A DNA stretch of 64,000 nucleotides from Bathymodiolus brooksi. Lineage: Eukaryota; Mollusca; Bivalvia; Mytilida; Modiolidae. Below, piece after piece: positions 12,401 through 27,600 of this stretch (position 1 is its first letter; each line of letters opens with the position of its first letter). The notes under the pieces are model-generated. The model saw only the letters and a list, made by a program, of their open reading frames with translations. It searched no databases and was not told where the DNA came from. The DNA lies in assembly GCA_963680875.1 (NCBI GenBank), contig OY804589.1:20542413-20606412 (forward strand). Direction: 5' to 3'. Both the position numbers and the translations under genes were made by a program.

Positions 12401-15400
12401 TTCCTTCAGATGGTGAAGTGTACTCGATGTGAGTTACATTCGAAAGGTAGGTAGTTTTCTCACTGTACTTAACCAATGAACGCAATCATATCCTGAAATA
12501 TTGCTTAAATGTTTATAAACCAACCCCATATTATCAAAACATTCTGTTCAAAAATCGAAAATCTTCATAAAAATTCAGTTTACATGTAAGGTATTGTGTA
12601 CCTCTTTTTGATCATTCAGGATTAAGACAATAGTTGAAGAGCTGTGATCTTTAACCATGGTCCAGAAATCCACTTTAGTATCAGGCAGTGGTAACTGTGT
12701 TGCTAGATATCCCACAAATTTTGTGTATGACTGAAATAGTTTAAATAATTTTAATAACATTAATTAAACTCCAGATAAATTGTATTCTAGCTATCCAACT
12801 AACATAATAATATCGATGTTCGGTTCTTCGTTACCTCCAGTTCCTTGTAGGAGGGTTCGTGTCTTATTTGTGTTATTTATGTTTGTTTGTTTGTGCATAG
12901 TGTTGTCCAACACACATTGTGTCCTGTTTTGTTTTCTTTGTTTTTTTTTTTTTGCTTTGTCTGTTTCTCTTGAATGTCTATTATTGATTGATTGCCCCTT
13001 CGATATTCTCAAACGTTTATTGACGATTGGAAGCTATCATAAATATGATTTAATAAATAATCACGGGAAAATCACGGGGTTCATATCAATATTTGTGAAA
13101 CATATGAAAGCAATAATTTGTTAATTTAAACTGCAAAACCTGCATACCGATAATGCACGGAACCCATAAAAATACCAGTGGTTCAATTTTCAAAGGAAAC
13201 GGTGAAAGAGAAAATCTCTAATACCGAACTTGATATTCATTCTTTCAAAAAGTTCCACCATTTATCAAAATTATCGTTACTAAGTTACACAATCATCTCC
13301 CTTAGAGTAAACAATATAGCTGGAATGATTTATTTATGCTAAAAATTTTCAAAGCTATTATCAGTTTGTTCTCATTCATCTCTCAGTATCACCAGAAACA
13401 TGAACACAAAACGTTGAAAGTCTTAAAATGATATTATGAACATGCTGCCTTTAGTTGAGGGAGCTATAGTAGATTACCACACGACGAACAAAATATCACC
13501 CGAGATAAATTGAGGGTAATATTTGTTTTCTGAGTGTGGTAATCTACCATAACACCATCAACTAAAGGCAGCACGTTTATTTTATTGTACGGAATACCTA
13601 TTATCATTCATAAACAAATAATATCGGTATATCATTAATAAATACAAGTATAGTTCAGCATTTTAATAATCAGTAAGGCTAGATCGGAACAGGTGGTATT
13701 TATTAGTGTTCGACAAACTTCGATCTGAGCAGGTGATATTGTCGTTGCCAAGAAAGGCGGTGTTTACTAAATCTATTGAAAAATACCACATGACTCTAGA
13801 CCAATCAATTTAATGGATTAGCAAAAGTAATTTGCATAAAGTATAATGGAAATAAATGTTCAGCTATGATGATGAATGCCGCTTTGCACTAGAACAACAT
13901 GGTGTGTTGATATTTTATAGTGCTAGCTCACTGAAGCAACAGTCCATTGGTAGACATGTCGCTTCACTCGGACACATTATTCCGATTCCGAGCAAACCCG
14001 TCTTTGCTCCTTAATGACACGTGTTTAGCGTTGAAGCAACAAATACCAATTTTATAGTTTTTGGTCATTCCCGACCGTGACTCGAACTCATGACCTACGG
14101 CACACGAGGCGATCATGCTGACCATTACACCACTGGTGTGGTCTACTTTAAGTCATATATTTAATCAAGATTCAAGAACAAACATTGCATTGATTAATAT
14201 ACTAAATAAATGAAAATATACAATATATAAAACTAATATAGAAATGTTACTGTAAGTTTACATACAGGAACCTGAACTGCATTAATAAAGTTTGATCTTC
14301 CTTTACCAAATGTTGTAAGGTACAGCCTTGTACTGTCCACTGTAAAGAAAAGTTGGCAATACGAAAACGTAAATCGATGTGATTTTTATATTTTCGAAGG
14401 TGTCCACTTAGATTAAGCAGCGTGTAATCATCCTGTGAAAAATGCTGAATAAACCATACAGTTGTGTGCTGGACTGTCTTTTTGTTGTGCATATTTATAT
14501 TATCCGTGGTGGTCATGATCGCATGGTAGTTGGATTTATAACTACCTATGCAATCAGTGAATATCACTACTAACGTTGTAGTTTCGAATACCACTCCGAC
14601 GATACAACATCATGTAATAAAATGTGTCAGTGACTTACGGCGGGTCGGTGGTTTTCTTTGGGTACTCCGGTTTCCTCCAACAATAAAACTGACCGCCACG
14701 ATATAACTGAAATATTGTTGAAAGTGGCGTTAAACACCATAACCCTAATCTTCTCGGTCATCTTATATCGTCGTGTAGTCTTGTGTTAGTGATTTTATAT
14801 TTAAATGAACCTCGTGAATGGCTCAGGTATATATATAATCTTTATTCTCATAATCCAAAATACAATGGTATAAAAATTAATGAAGACAGGATGAAATAAT
14901 TCCACGTTTTTCTCCATTTTTGTTCTCTCTCTCTATTTGTGGTGAGAATATCAAGTACTAAAGAACATACCTGTAATGTATTTCTATGAAATGCCAGTAG
15001 ATATTTAAATCCTGTATTTAGTAAACATACAGTGTCTATCGGATATAATTGCAATTTACATTTGCATATCCCAGATGTTAGATCATTGTAGTGTATCATA
15101 TAACAACATTATCTACAATGAAATATACCCTTTTACTAATGAATAGTATGTTCACACAGCATACCACGAGTAATGCTCGACTGGTACCTAGCGTAAAACT
15201 ATTTACCAGATGCATCACAGCGCATTGTGCACATAGAATGCATTATTCACAGACCAATGAGAGCAATATAACACTTCTTATTCATCTAATAATACTAACT
15301 GGCAACACTATTTCGATCTCTGTTTTTATTGATGTTCTCGGTGCTCATGGCTGCCATATATTCCGGCGATTCGTGCTCAGATTTCTTGGCTTCCAACATC

Positions 15401-18400
15401 TAAAAATGATTGCATAAAATATGAGATGTTAGGAGGGCTCGTGTCTTTTTTACGTTATTTATGTGTGTTTGCGTATAGTAGTGAGTTGTGTGTTTGCTTT
15501 GTTTTTCTTCGTCCTGTGTACCCTATGTTGCCAGTTTCTCTGGATTGTCCATTTTTTATTGCCCCTTCGGTAATCTCTAATGTCCATTGATTAAGTGAGA
15601 AATATATTGTAACATCAATAAAATTATAATATTTTATACTAAAACAGTATAACTATCGTGAAAAACGACTTCTGGATATATTAACATTTGAATTTATTAT
15701 ATTTCATGTAAATTTCCTGTCTTCTCATTGGTTAATGAGCGTGTTCCAATTTTGTCTATCACATGGCAGAGGGTGATAATGTAGTCTATCACATGGCAGA
15801 TGGTGATAATTTAGTCTATCACATGGCATAGCTGACACAATTGCTCAATTTTCATTTAAGAACATCCATCTGTATAAAACATACACCAAAATGGCAGAAA
15901 AATATTAACAAATACAAAAAATGCATGTAATCTTATTTATTACACATCATCGACATCACAGTTTAACACATTTAAAGACAACAGCAATTAAAATTCAGGG
16001 CATCACAATCATAAAAAAGAATGAAACCAAGAGAAAAGAACAATCAGTATAATAAAACAAATAACACATAGCTGAGAAGGTGGTAGAGCAGATTGCTACC
16101 CCCAGAAATTTCATTGTCAACATCGGTTTTGCCTCGGTTGACAATGAATTTCTCGGGGTAACAATCTGCTCTACCACCCTCTCAGCTATGTGTTATTTAT
16201 ATAATGCATCGTGGTAAGTGAAATATCTAATTTATGGGCATTTCCAACCAATGTTTACGAAGAGTTTGAAGACAACAAAGGTGGTGAATCCGTAAATCAA
16301 AGAAGGCCAGTCAACACAATGGGCAAACAAGCACAAAAGGACAAACAACGATCTACAAATCAATACATAGTAAACAATAGATCGAGTAACACGAGTCCAA
16401 CTTAACACCTGGGGTGAACGCAGGTGCTCTGGAAGGATAAGCACTTCCTGCTCCATTAGTGGCACCCGTCGTGTTACTCTAGTTACAAACCGCATGATAA
16501 GTTATGTACTGCTCCTTAGATTCCGTACCTTAAATTCTTCGTTAATCCTTTGTTGATTAATGGGACGTTTGTCTGACTGGATATCCCTCCATACTTTATT
16601 GAACTTCTCTTTCCGTATACTGGTGTCCATCATGGTAAATGCTTCAAGTAAAGCGTAATGTAGACAGACGTATTGGTGCTGTAAAAATATATGTTGATGC
16701 ATTACAGAAACTCCATGACTTATTTCAATATTCGGCGTAATTCCAGGAGCAGTTAGGTTATGGTTTGTAACGCCACTTGCAACAATATTTCAGTTATATC
16801 GTGGCGGTCAGTTTTCTTGGTGGAGGAAACCGGAGAACCCGGAGAAAATCACACACCTGTCGCAAATCACTGATAAACTTTATCACACAATGTTGTATCG
16901 AGTACACATCTCCTGAGCGGGATTAGAACTCACAACGTTAGTTGTGATAGACACTGATTACATAGGTAGCTGTAAATCCAACTATCATACGATCACGACT
17001 GCCCCTAGCGTAATTTGAAACAGACGAAGTAACATTAATATATTCGAATGACACGTTTGACAAATATAATGTTTTACTTACAGGAGTCTGGATCATATTC
17101 ATACGACTGTATCTCATTTTCATCACAAACTTAGCAATATTAACATAGCCAGTGGTACGTCCTTCCTCCAACAAAGCATCTAGTGCAATGTATGTACCGG
17201 TTCTACCAATGCCAGCACTGTAATATATACACAATATGAACATTCAATGACTCTGTTATTGTACTGATGATGTTGATGATGTCGTTCATTTCCTGCTATA
17301 TTCTGTGGTCTGTTTGAGTGTGGAAGTGAATAAGTGCAGATTTTATAATAATTGTTTCTTTATATCTATATTGTCGTTGGATTTCTATTCATAAGGAGGT
17401 GGAGAATTTGGATCAAATTAACCTGTGTTCGGGTCGGTCGGTTCTATGCAAGGATATAAATTTCCATCAGCACATGCCGAGGTCTTTTTGTGATCAATGA
17501 CTTGTGGTGAGAGGTAGTTGTTAGTTTTGTTGGTATTGTTGAAGTTGTTGACCTATATTTTTCACAACGGATTTATTCGTTTAATTTCTATTATCACTGA
17601 TATCAAGAACTCAAACATTGCAAATAGCTTAATAGGAAGAAGACTTTGAAGATTCGAAAAGGGTGATCAGAATCTATAAATAGGAAGACAGAAAACACAA
17701 GAGTTAAAAGAAAAAAAAGATAAACAACGATCTACAAAACACTACACAGAAAACTAAAGATTGAGCAACAGTTGTACAATTAATGTATAACCCAATGTAT
17801 TAAAATTTAAAATGTTGATTATCAATTTGGGCGAAAACAAATTGGTTTTTTTCTGAATTTGACATGTGATTTTCTTACCAATTACCTTAAGTAAATACTT
17901 TCATAAGAAATTACTTAAAATTCAATATATTATTCTTTATTCATTGGGCTGCCTTATGCATATTATAATCATAATCTAAAATATAATTAAAATCTGATTC
18001 AACCCACCATTCCTTTAGAAACGCCTGTAACAAGTTAGGGTCATTACGGTTTTCACAGTTTTCCGGTTGTTGACTGATTTTGTCTGTTTATATACTTATG
18101 AGTTTTGACTTTCCCTTTGTAAGATTGTTCGGAGTTCGGTAATTTTGTTATTACCCTTTTACACAATTCACCACACGCCAGGACAAATATGTGGCATCCA
18201 AAGCATACTGTAATGACTTGGATATACCTTAATATTGCGAGACTCGCTATTCCATGGAACACAACAGACATGATTCATTACGATCAAAGGAACAGGATAC
18301 AATAGGCTTCTATGAGTAATCAAATTGAATTGTGTATGGCATAATAAAAAACATATTGGGTATCGATGTAATTTGAATTTAAATACTACATGCTTACCTG

Positions 18401-21400
18401 CAGTGAACCAGAAGTGGACTACTTTCCGTTGGATTATGGTCTGTCGTGACATGTCTGTGAAATAGTACTAGATACAGTGGATCTGGTGTTCCATGATCTG
18501 GCCAAGCTGTAAAGTGGTGCTGGGTTACAACTCTCTTCTCTTTTGTCTAGATTGTGGTAGATTAAATGCAACAAATCATATTGTAATAATTGCATATACA
18601 TTTACTAAGTACATGTGTTCTCGTTGTGAATTGATATAAGAATATAAGGAACACTGTGGAAAAGAAGATGGTAAGTCGTATGCATGCTAGCCATCTTTGT
18701 ATATCATTTTGTACAGCTTTTGTTTTATATGTGACATAGAATAACCAAAATACACATTTACATTAATATAACGGTTAATGGGTCTTCCAAAATCGACTGA
18801 TCAACAGAACATTATTTGTACATCTACCTATATATCAATCAACACCTACCTATAATAAAACTTGGGAGTTTGATTGTCGCCCATGGCGGATTATACTAGA
18901 TTCAGTTGTGTGGACAATAGCCGTGCCAGTGACCTGAGGCACCCGGGTGGTTACTACCCAAGTACTACGGTTTTCCCTACATATAAACTGACTGGAAGGA
19001 TATAAGTGAAATATTGTTAGACACGTTATAACTAAATCAGAAGTTCGACTAGAAATTCCCCTTTATAGATCAAAATACAGGGTACATATGACCATGTTTA
19101 TCGTGTTGGTTTCAAATGCAAATAACCTACCAAAAAAAACAAAAACAAAAAAACACCAAAAAACCGCCCACCAAAAAACCCAAAGCAAATTCGCAATAAA
19201 CACGTTTTTTTGACATATTTCTATGTTGATTTCAGATTCGGGAGTGGAAATAACCCTCATTTGTTGAAGCTTTGGTTCATGAAGATTAAGTAAGGAGTTC
19301 TTCGTTTGTTTTGTTTTTGATCAAATACAGAATTAGAAAAAAACAATTATGTAATACAAATCCAACCTTTTGGTTCATAACAGATATTTCCCTTGTTACA
19401 TAAGCTGCTCTTTCTTTTACTGTCACTAGTGTCAGGACTAGGCTTCCATATGTCATTGATTTACCACCAACTGGCCAGTATCTATCACATTTAGCCTAAA
19501 TAGATATAAAACTTAAAAAGTTAAAATACCTACAAATAAGGGTAATAACAAAATTACCGAACACCGAGTAATCTTCCAAAGGGAAAGGTAAAACTCATAT
19601 GTCAACAAACAGACAAAATCAATCAAGAATCGGAAAACTGTGAAAACCGCAATGGCCCTGACTTGGTACAGGCATTTCCAAAGAATTGGTGGGTTGAATC
19701 AGATTTTACGGTGCCAAACCTCCCGCTTCCATTACGGTTAAAAGGTTCCGGTTGTCACTATAACAGCATTTTTAACAATACTGGCACAAATTAGATATAA
19801 TAGTAGTCAACGCAGTACTTTATGAAAATCCATCGTTTATTGTCGTCTGCAGAACGGTTTAACTAAACGGTAATCTTCTTACACAATTTGATTTCAAATG
19901 AGATGTTAAATGACGTCATGTCTAAACCACGATTACTTAATCCTTATCTTTATACATTTTCATATTTACTTTATGAAAATCCATCGCTTATTATCGTCTC
20001 TGCAGAGACAGAATATTTTTCGACAAGATCTTGGTATCGGAAAATAAACTTTATAAGAGATAAGGCGAATCTTTTTATAGCCTTGTTCCAGTAGCCTGTT
20101 TCTCAGATAAAGATGACGTTTCAAGAAATCAGAATAATTGCTACTGCTCCTTGTATAATGAATCAATTGCGAGATGTAAACACCATTTGCAGGAAATGCT
20201 GGTATATTGCTGCACATATTTGGAAAATTTATGATTTTAAAATTGAAGTCATCCCGTTTATCATAAATTTTAGTACTGAGTTGATCACTGTCGTCAAATC
20301 CGAGGTATAAGTCCTAAAATGATGCGGACGAAGCTGTATCTGTGGTTTCTTTAACTTCCAGCTCTGGAGGATAAATCAATGGAAGAAATTCTGCAAATCT
20401 AGTATTATTGATAGATAAAGCCTCATCAATATACCTGTATGTGAAATCAAAGGATATAGTTTCATGAATTTTCTAATCTTTTACAAGATTTTGAAGAAAC
20501 TCCGACTCATATGAGTATAAAAGTAAATCGGCTAGAAGAGGGGCACAATTCGTACCCATTGTTATGCCGACGATCTGCTGAAACAGTGCCCTCCAAAGGA
20601 GACAAATATGTTATCGATGAGGAACTCCAGCATACTGATCACTTGTTCCTCGGAGTAGCATGTTTTACCTTTTTGAATTTTGTTTGAAACATATGTGGAA
20701 TTGTAGCTTAATACAACAAATTTTGAGCCATCGTTTCTATGACTTAAAGCTTTGTGAATGGTTTCTTTTAAGTGGGTTTTTAATTTGTCATGCGGTTGGG
20801 TGGTATGCAGGGTTGAAAAATCAAAAGATCTTTAGAGTTTTTTCAAATCCACATGTGATTTATGCCACTACGCGAGTAAACAGTTACACAATATTTCTGT
20901 TGTGCCTCTTTTACTGCAGACATAATCTTTGTCAGGATTATCATGTATTTAATATATTTACTACATATAGAGTGGAATAAACCCATAAGAGGTCGTGATC
21001 GTAAAATAGTTGGATTTACAAACTATCGATGTAATCAGTGTCTATCAGCACTAACGTTGTGAGGTATAATGCCTAATTGGCGTTAAACACCATAACCCTT
21101 ACACTAACCCAATGAAACAATAAAATATCGAATAATAACGTAGATATCACATTTAGTGTGCAGGATGTTTTCTGGAATAATCGTCATCAGGTACACTCAA
21201 AGTAAAAACAATTGAAATCTAAATAATGTAAAAATCCAAAGCCCTAAAGGGAACCTTGGTTTTAATAATAATTACATTATTTAGAAATTGTAAATTTCAG
21301 TAATATATAAATATCTGATATACAATGTATGTGGGAAACATTGACTATTGGGTGGATCATACCTTGTTGGACTAATAGTCCACCAGCAGAGATATCGATC

Positions 21401-24400
21401 CAGTGATTCAAATTAGATATCTAAACATAATTAATATCTAGTATCGATTAATATGCAACAATATCACTAACCATTTATTCTTGTTTAGATATTTAAAACA
21501 AAGCATACACCTATAAAGAGCATAATTGATTAGAAACAAGTCATAAACATTTGACATCTTACACACAAAAGGAAAACAAGGTTGGTCTATGGTGTTTAAC
21601 GTCAATTTCCACAATATCTCAGCTATATCGTGGCGGTCAGCTTTATTGGTGGAAGGGAACCGGAGTACCCGGAGAAAACCACAGACCCGTCGCAAATAAG
21701 GGTAATAACAAAATTACCGTACACCAAGCAATCTTCTAACGGGAAAGGCAAAACTCATATATCAACAAACAGACACAATCAGTTAACAACCGGAAAACTG
21801 GGGAAATCGCAATGGCTCTGACTTGGTACAGGCATTTCCAAAGAATTGATGGGTTGAATCAGATCACATACTGTTGTATTGAGTACACTCCACCATGAGC
21901 GGGATTCAAACTCACAACTTCAGTGGTGATAGGTACCGATTGCCAATGTAGTTGTATATCCAACTACTTTATGATTACGACCACGACGGTCCCAGAAAGG
22001 CAAATCAAATTGTAAAGAAAATACAGAAATTGAACTAAAAAGTATAAATTAATAACCTTTCCTGATTCTTCTAGATTTGTCAACATAACAATCTTCTTTA
22101 CGTTGTTCTGCCAAATCATTCTCCATTGATCTGAAATAGTAATCTTTATCGGACCTGTAAAATATTATAATGTAATACAATTCAATACAGGGCTAGGATT
22201 AGGGTTATAAGGTGTTTAACGCCACTTTCAACAATATCGCAGCAATATTGTGGCGGTCAGCGTTTATTGAGTGATGGAAACCAGAGGACCTGGTGAAAAC
22301 CACCGACCTCTCACAAACAAACTTCTTTATCACATAATGGTGTATCGAGTACACCTCACCTGAGCGGGATTCGAATTCACAACTTTAGTGATGATAGGCA
22401 CCGATCACATAGGTAGTTGTAGATCCAACCACCATACAATCCCAACCACGACGGCCCCTGGCAGAACAGTCAAATGATTAGTCGATTAATAAGTGATTTA
22501 TTTCAATTATATATGAATTAACACATTATTCATTTTTGTAGTCTTTTTTTGCTTTTAGAGGCAGCAGTACAAATGCTACCTAATGTAATATATATAGTCT
22601 TCCGTTTTCCATTATTCGAAATATTCCGACATTTTATGATAGAATGATAATAATGTATATGAAGATATCATGCAAACAAATTGTAGCTACCACAATGTGA
22701 ACAAAAGCGTTATTGATATATCATGGTTCGATACCTCTGCTGGCGGACTATTAGTCTCCGAAGGTATCATCGGCACAGTTGTCTGATTTTCGGCACTGAC
22801 ATGGGTTATTAAATATATCTGTTATTGAAATTGACAGTTCCTAATCATTATTAAAGATAAGGTTATTCTCCCTCAGACATAGATGCCCGTGGCCGATTGT
22901 TGGTGTCATGTTTAGTCACTTTAGTTTACTTGCTCCCAAAGACTTTACAACTGTTTGCTTTCCAATCTTTTGACCATGAGCGTACGCGTCGTGCGCACTA
23001 AATTCGATATCTACGCTGTTATCCATTTCGTTTCTAAGAAAAGTCAATCTGTGAATTAGAAGTGAGATAATAGTAAAAAAATATCAGTGGTGAACTTTAT
23101 ACTTAGATATATATATTCACAAAACATATGGTATCTAGATCACATAATATTCTTCCACTAACAGTGTATAACTACCTTGAGATGCGATGTAACATTTGTC
23201 TTTTTCAAAACCCTGAAAGGAAAATCAAGTTATCTGATAAGACGTTCTCATTATTACAGTTTTATACACAAGAAATATATGTTTACTTTAATAATTATAA
23301 TTTCCTGCTTTAATTATCTAAGGAACATTTTCAATTTTTGAACAAGTTATACTATATAACCCGGTATGTGAATATAATCCAAAGTATAATATGTTCAAAA
23401 ATTTCCAATATTTCTTTAAACTTTAATTTTTACAAAAAAAAAGATGAATCCTCGATTTTAATAGCGATTATTTCATTGGACTATTTGAATTTGTCTATAG
23501 CGAAGGAATACGATGGTTTCGTCACAATTCCAACTAAGGTTATCCTGTATTACCAATGTTGTTCCAGGCAGATTAGCCAATCAGATTCAAATTAACTTAT
23601 TTATAATTGGAAACTTTTTATTACACATCTATTTTCAATAACACCTTTTCCAATATAAAAGACATCACATATACCAGTTTGTCTTTTTTCCTTATTGAAT
23701 ATTTTTTCCTGACTGCGACAAGGAAAAAAACCACTTTCACGACAAACTGTTAACACCAGTCATACTCACGTCAATGTAATTTGCATTGATATAGTCAGAA
23801 TTTCCTGATCCATGATCTGTTTCTAGAATTACCCTTGAATGATCATCTGTTTAAAGAAAATAATGCCTTCTTTTATTATTTAACTTAATATTTAAACATA
23901 CTTAAACATATATATGGTAGATTTTCTTAAACACTCTGTTTATTTTAATTACACTTAAACTTATTTTCATATTAACATTAAGTATATCTATGCAAAATGA
24001 ACTTTAGAGAAACCCAAAGGGGCAATCGAGAATGGACAATCCAGAGGTATTGGCAACATTGCCCACACAAGACAAAGGATGAAGACAAATAAAACCCAGC
24101 AGAGACAAATTAAAAGATGAGCAACACGGACTCCACCAAAAATCGGGGGTGATCCCAGGTGCTCACGAAAGGTAAGCAGTTCATGCTTCTTATATAGCAC
24201 CATCCATGGTATTCATCTAGTCATAGGACACCACTATGCGCAATTAACCAAACAGCACAAGTAAGACGAGAGTCCTCCTACAAACAACTGGAGGTAGAGA
24301 CGCATCGAACATTGTTTATGCGGAAATCGTAACTGACATCACAATACGGAACTAACATAACAACACATGCTTATTAAAGTATATAAATTACTCAACTCGA

Positions 24401-24644
24401 CATCGAAATAGCAAAGCATTGAAGACGTAAGAAATAACAAATGGCCAAATCAGCACTGAAGCTCAACTGAGACAATCAGCTATCAGGATACACACATTTC
24501 CCAAATTATTATTTTATTATTTATACCATTAAAAAGTAAAAATCGTAATACTTACATGGTAAAGTAGTTCTATATCTATTCTTCACGACGTTTTCCTTGA
24601 GTTGTGATTTTGTTGTTGGATGCTGAGCTCCATATTGCATACTC

Positions 24645-24686
<42 letters not shown>

Positions 24687-27600
24687 CAAGATATATAACC
24701 ATGTATGTAGTCGTCACAGCTTCTATTGTATACGATGTTTGCTAATTTAATATCCCCATTGCCACGTAGTACGCATTTGGGTCTGTTCGATTATGCATCA
24801 ATAGATTATTAATGAATTGATCATACAGTCGACGAGACTCCATGACAAGCTTAATTGTTTTTTAAATATATTTGTTCTTCATGCCTTCATTTACTATAAA
24901 TGTTTACTATAAATTTGTACTATTCCATATTATAATGTTCAATTGTGTATTTTATAATATATGTAGTGGGAAGGGACAGTCGTGGTCGTGATCGTATGGT
25001 AGTTGGATTTACAACTACTTATGCAATCAGCGACTATCACCACTAACATTGTGGGTTTGAATGCCATTCAATCGGAGTGTACTCGATACAACATTATGTG
25101 AAAAAGTTTACCAGTGACTTGCGACAGGTTGGTATTTTTCTCTGGGTACTTCGGTTCCGTCCACCAATACAACTGAACGCCACGATATAACTGAAATATT
25201 GTTGGCATTAAACCCCACAATCCCCTCCACTTTATGTAATGGGAGAATACTGTCTAAGTTGTGTAACTTGTGTCTGATCCTTTTGTCTTTATGAACAATA
25301 ACATATGTTTAAAGTGAATGTTATCGTGCCTACATACTATGTAATAACTCTATTAGTAAAGCCCTTGTGTTTTATTATATACATAATATCTACTGAGATA
25401 ATATACCGAACATACACTTATATACCTGATAAGATTACTTTATTTAGCAATTGATTGTATAATTACACCTTTTAATAGATTTTGTCGATTTTCATTTGAC
25501 CACCGGCGAGGTATGTGCATGATGATTTAACTGTTTTCTGCAGATACTGTTGCTGCTTTAAAATAGCATTATGTTCTTTGTACAAAAACGTTTTTTTCCT
25601 TACTTATTTTTAAACACAAATAATGATGTTATTACACTTAAATTTGCTGTAAGCAATTTACTAGGAATACAGCTTTTACCTAGTATCATTAATCCTGTAA
25701 ACAATTTACTAGGAATACAGCTTTTACCTAGTATCATTAATCCTGTAAACAATTTACTAGGAATACAGCTTTTACCTAGTATCATTAATCCTGTAAACAA
25801 TTTACTAGGAATACAGCTTTTACCTAGTATCATTAATCCTGCAAACAATTTACTAGGAATACAGCTTTTACCTAGTATCATTAATCCTGTAAACAATTTA
25901 CTACGAATACAGCTTTTACCTAGTATCATTAATCCTGTAAACAGTTTACTAGGAATACAGCTTTTACCTAGTATCATTAATCCTGTAAACAATTTACTAG
26001 GAATACAGCTTTTACATAGTATCATTAATCCTGTAAACAATTTACTAGGAATACAGCTGTTTCCAAGTATCATTAATCCTGTAAACATTTTACTAGGAAT
26101 ACAGCTTTTACCTAGTATCATTAATCCCAAATGTTAAGATTAATAACACCATTTTCTGATATTTAATAACTACGGTTGATGGAAATTAAATTCAACGTTT
26201 GCTAAAGGCAAGATGCATGGTACATTACTTTGCAATTGAATTTAATATGATGATTTTAGAATCCTTCCTCATCTTGTTTATTCTTTTATTCTTTTTATTT
26301 TTTATGTCTTTATTCTGTGTCTTGCGTCCAATGTTACCTGTTTCTCTGCCTTGTCTATTTTTGATTGTCCTGTCAGTTTTCGAAAGCGTTTATTAATTCG
26401 GCAAATTATCTAACTGTTAACCACTAATTACCTGATATTCTTCTTTCAATCCCTTGTTTATTTGTTTTCTTCCTATATATCCCTTTAAATCGTCCACGTT
26501 AACACAAGCATTAATATCTGTTATGTTTTGATAAGTCATTGTTTCATTTGGGCTCATTTTTATTTTTGATGATGCTGGTATTATATCATCATCTGTGTCA
26601 ATGGAAGAGGTTCGATTAGGCATGCTGATGTTGATGTACATTTGGTCCTCTCTGCCTTCTGAAAAAAATATAATGATCCGTTAAACGTTACCATACAGGT
26701 ATAAATTCAATGTTGTGCGTAATACGGTATAATAAGGTAACATATAAATTTAAGCGATCGGGATTCCTTTCAAAGCACGTTTCCATTGAAGAATACCACA
26801 GCTGGATCTTTCAATTGCCATTTTCAAATGAAAACAAAAATTATTCCAATGTTAGAGAAAACAAAAGACAAAGGTAACAATAAGTAAAATACACAGAACG
26901 AAGATAAACAAGTCAAATTACACAACTAATAAACTAAAAAGATGATCAACAAGGACCCCACAAAAAAAAGAGTGATACCAGATTTTCACTACTATTTGTC
27001 ATCAGATTTATGTTGTATATATATCATGCTCACCGTTCCGGAATGTTTCTGTCATAGATGACAACGAAGATGCTCCCTTTTTTTCCGATAATGTCACGAG
27101 TGGAACAGAACATGGTTACCCTTCAGTAACATCTGATGTCACCCTTCTTTCATTGTTTGCTTATATTTGTGTCTGTGTTGGAAGTCCAATACATCGGTTT
27201 TAAACCGCCACATATTTGTTAAGGACTTGCTTTGGGTGAAAAGAGCAAATAGTATCTGCTCGATTTGTTTGAATGATCCATGCATGACACCCTTGCTGTA
27301 TGCAAAACAAAATGACACAAACATGAACATCGTTCTTACATGGAGACATGCTAATTTATTATTAACAACTGACATCAATTTCGCGAAGACTGTAAATGCT
27401 TCGTAGAATTATAATTAAAAGATTGATTGCTATTTAATGTCAAGCCAACAGCTATTCAACTAGCAGTATATCGATGAGGAGAACAATTTAAACGAAATAA
27501 ATGATATAGTAAAAAGGTAGCACGGAATTGGGCTAAAGGTAAAGGTACTGATTTCTACAAGTTGAAATGGGTGATGATACACAGGGAAAGTAATTTGTTC

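Noticed and set aside
11871..12601. A missed small exon carrying the D2 YWP motif
   Set aside because: Exons 20 and 21 join in phase 0-0 and align continuously with D2 domains; I found no YWP-coding piece between them on the minus strand.
12116..13124. Plus-strand frames of 112-114 codons with Phe/Leu-rich segments
   Set aside because: T-rich family-M repeat in an intron; they look like membrane segments only through T richness.
25571..26137. Open frames of 188 (+) and 176 (-) codons
   Set aside because: A product of the 48-bp minisatellite having no stops; it lies in an intron of the phosphatase gene.
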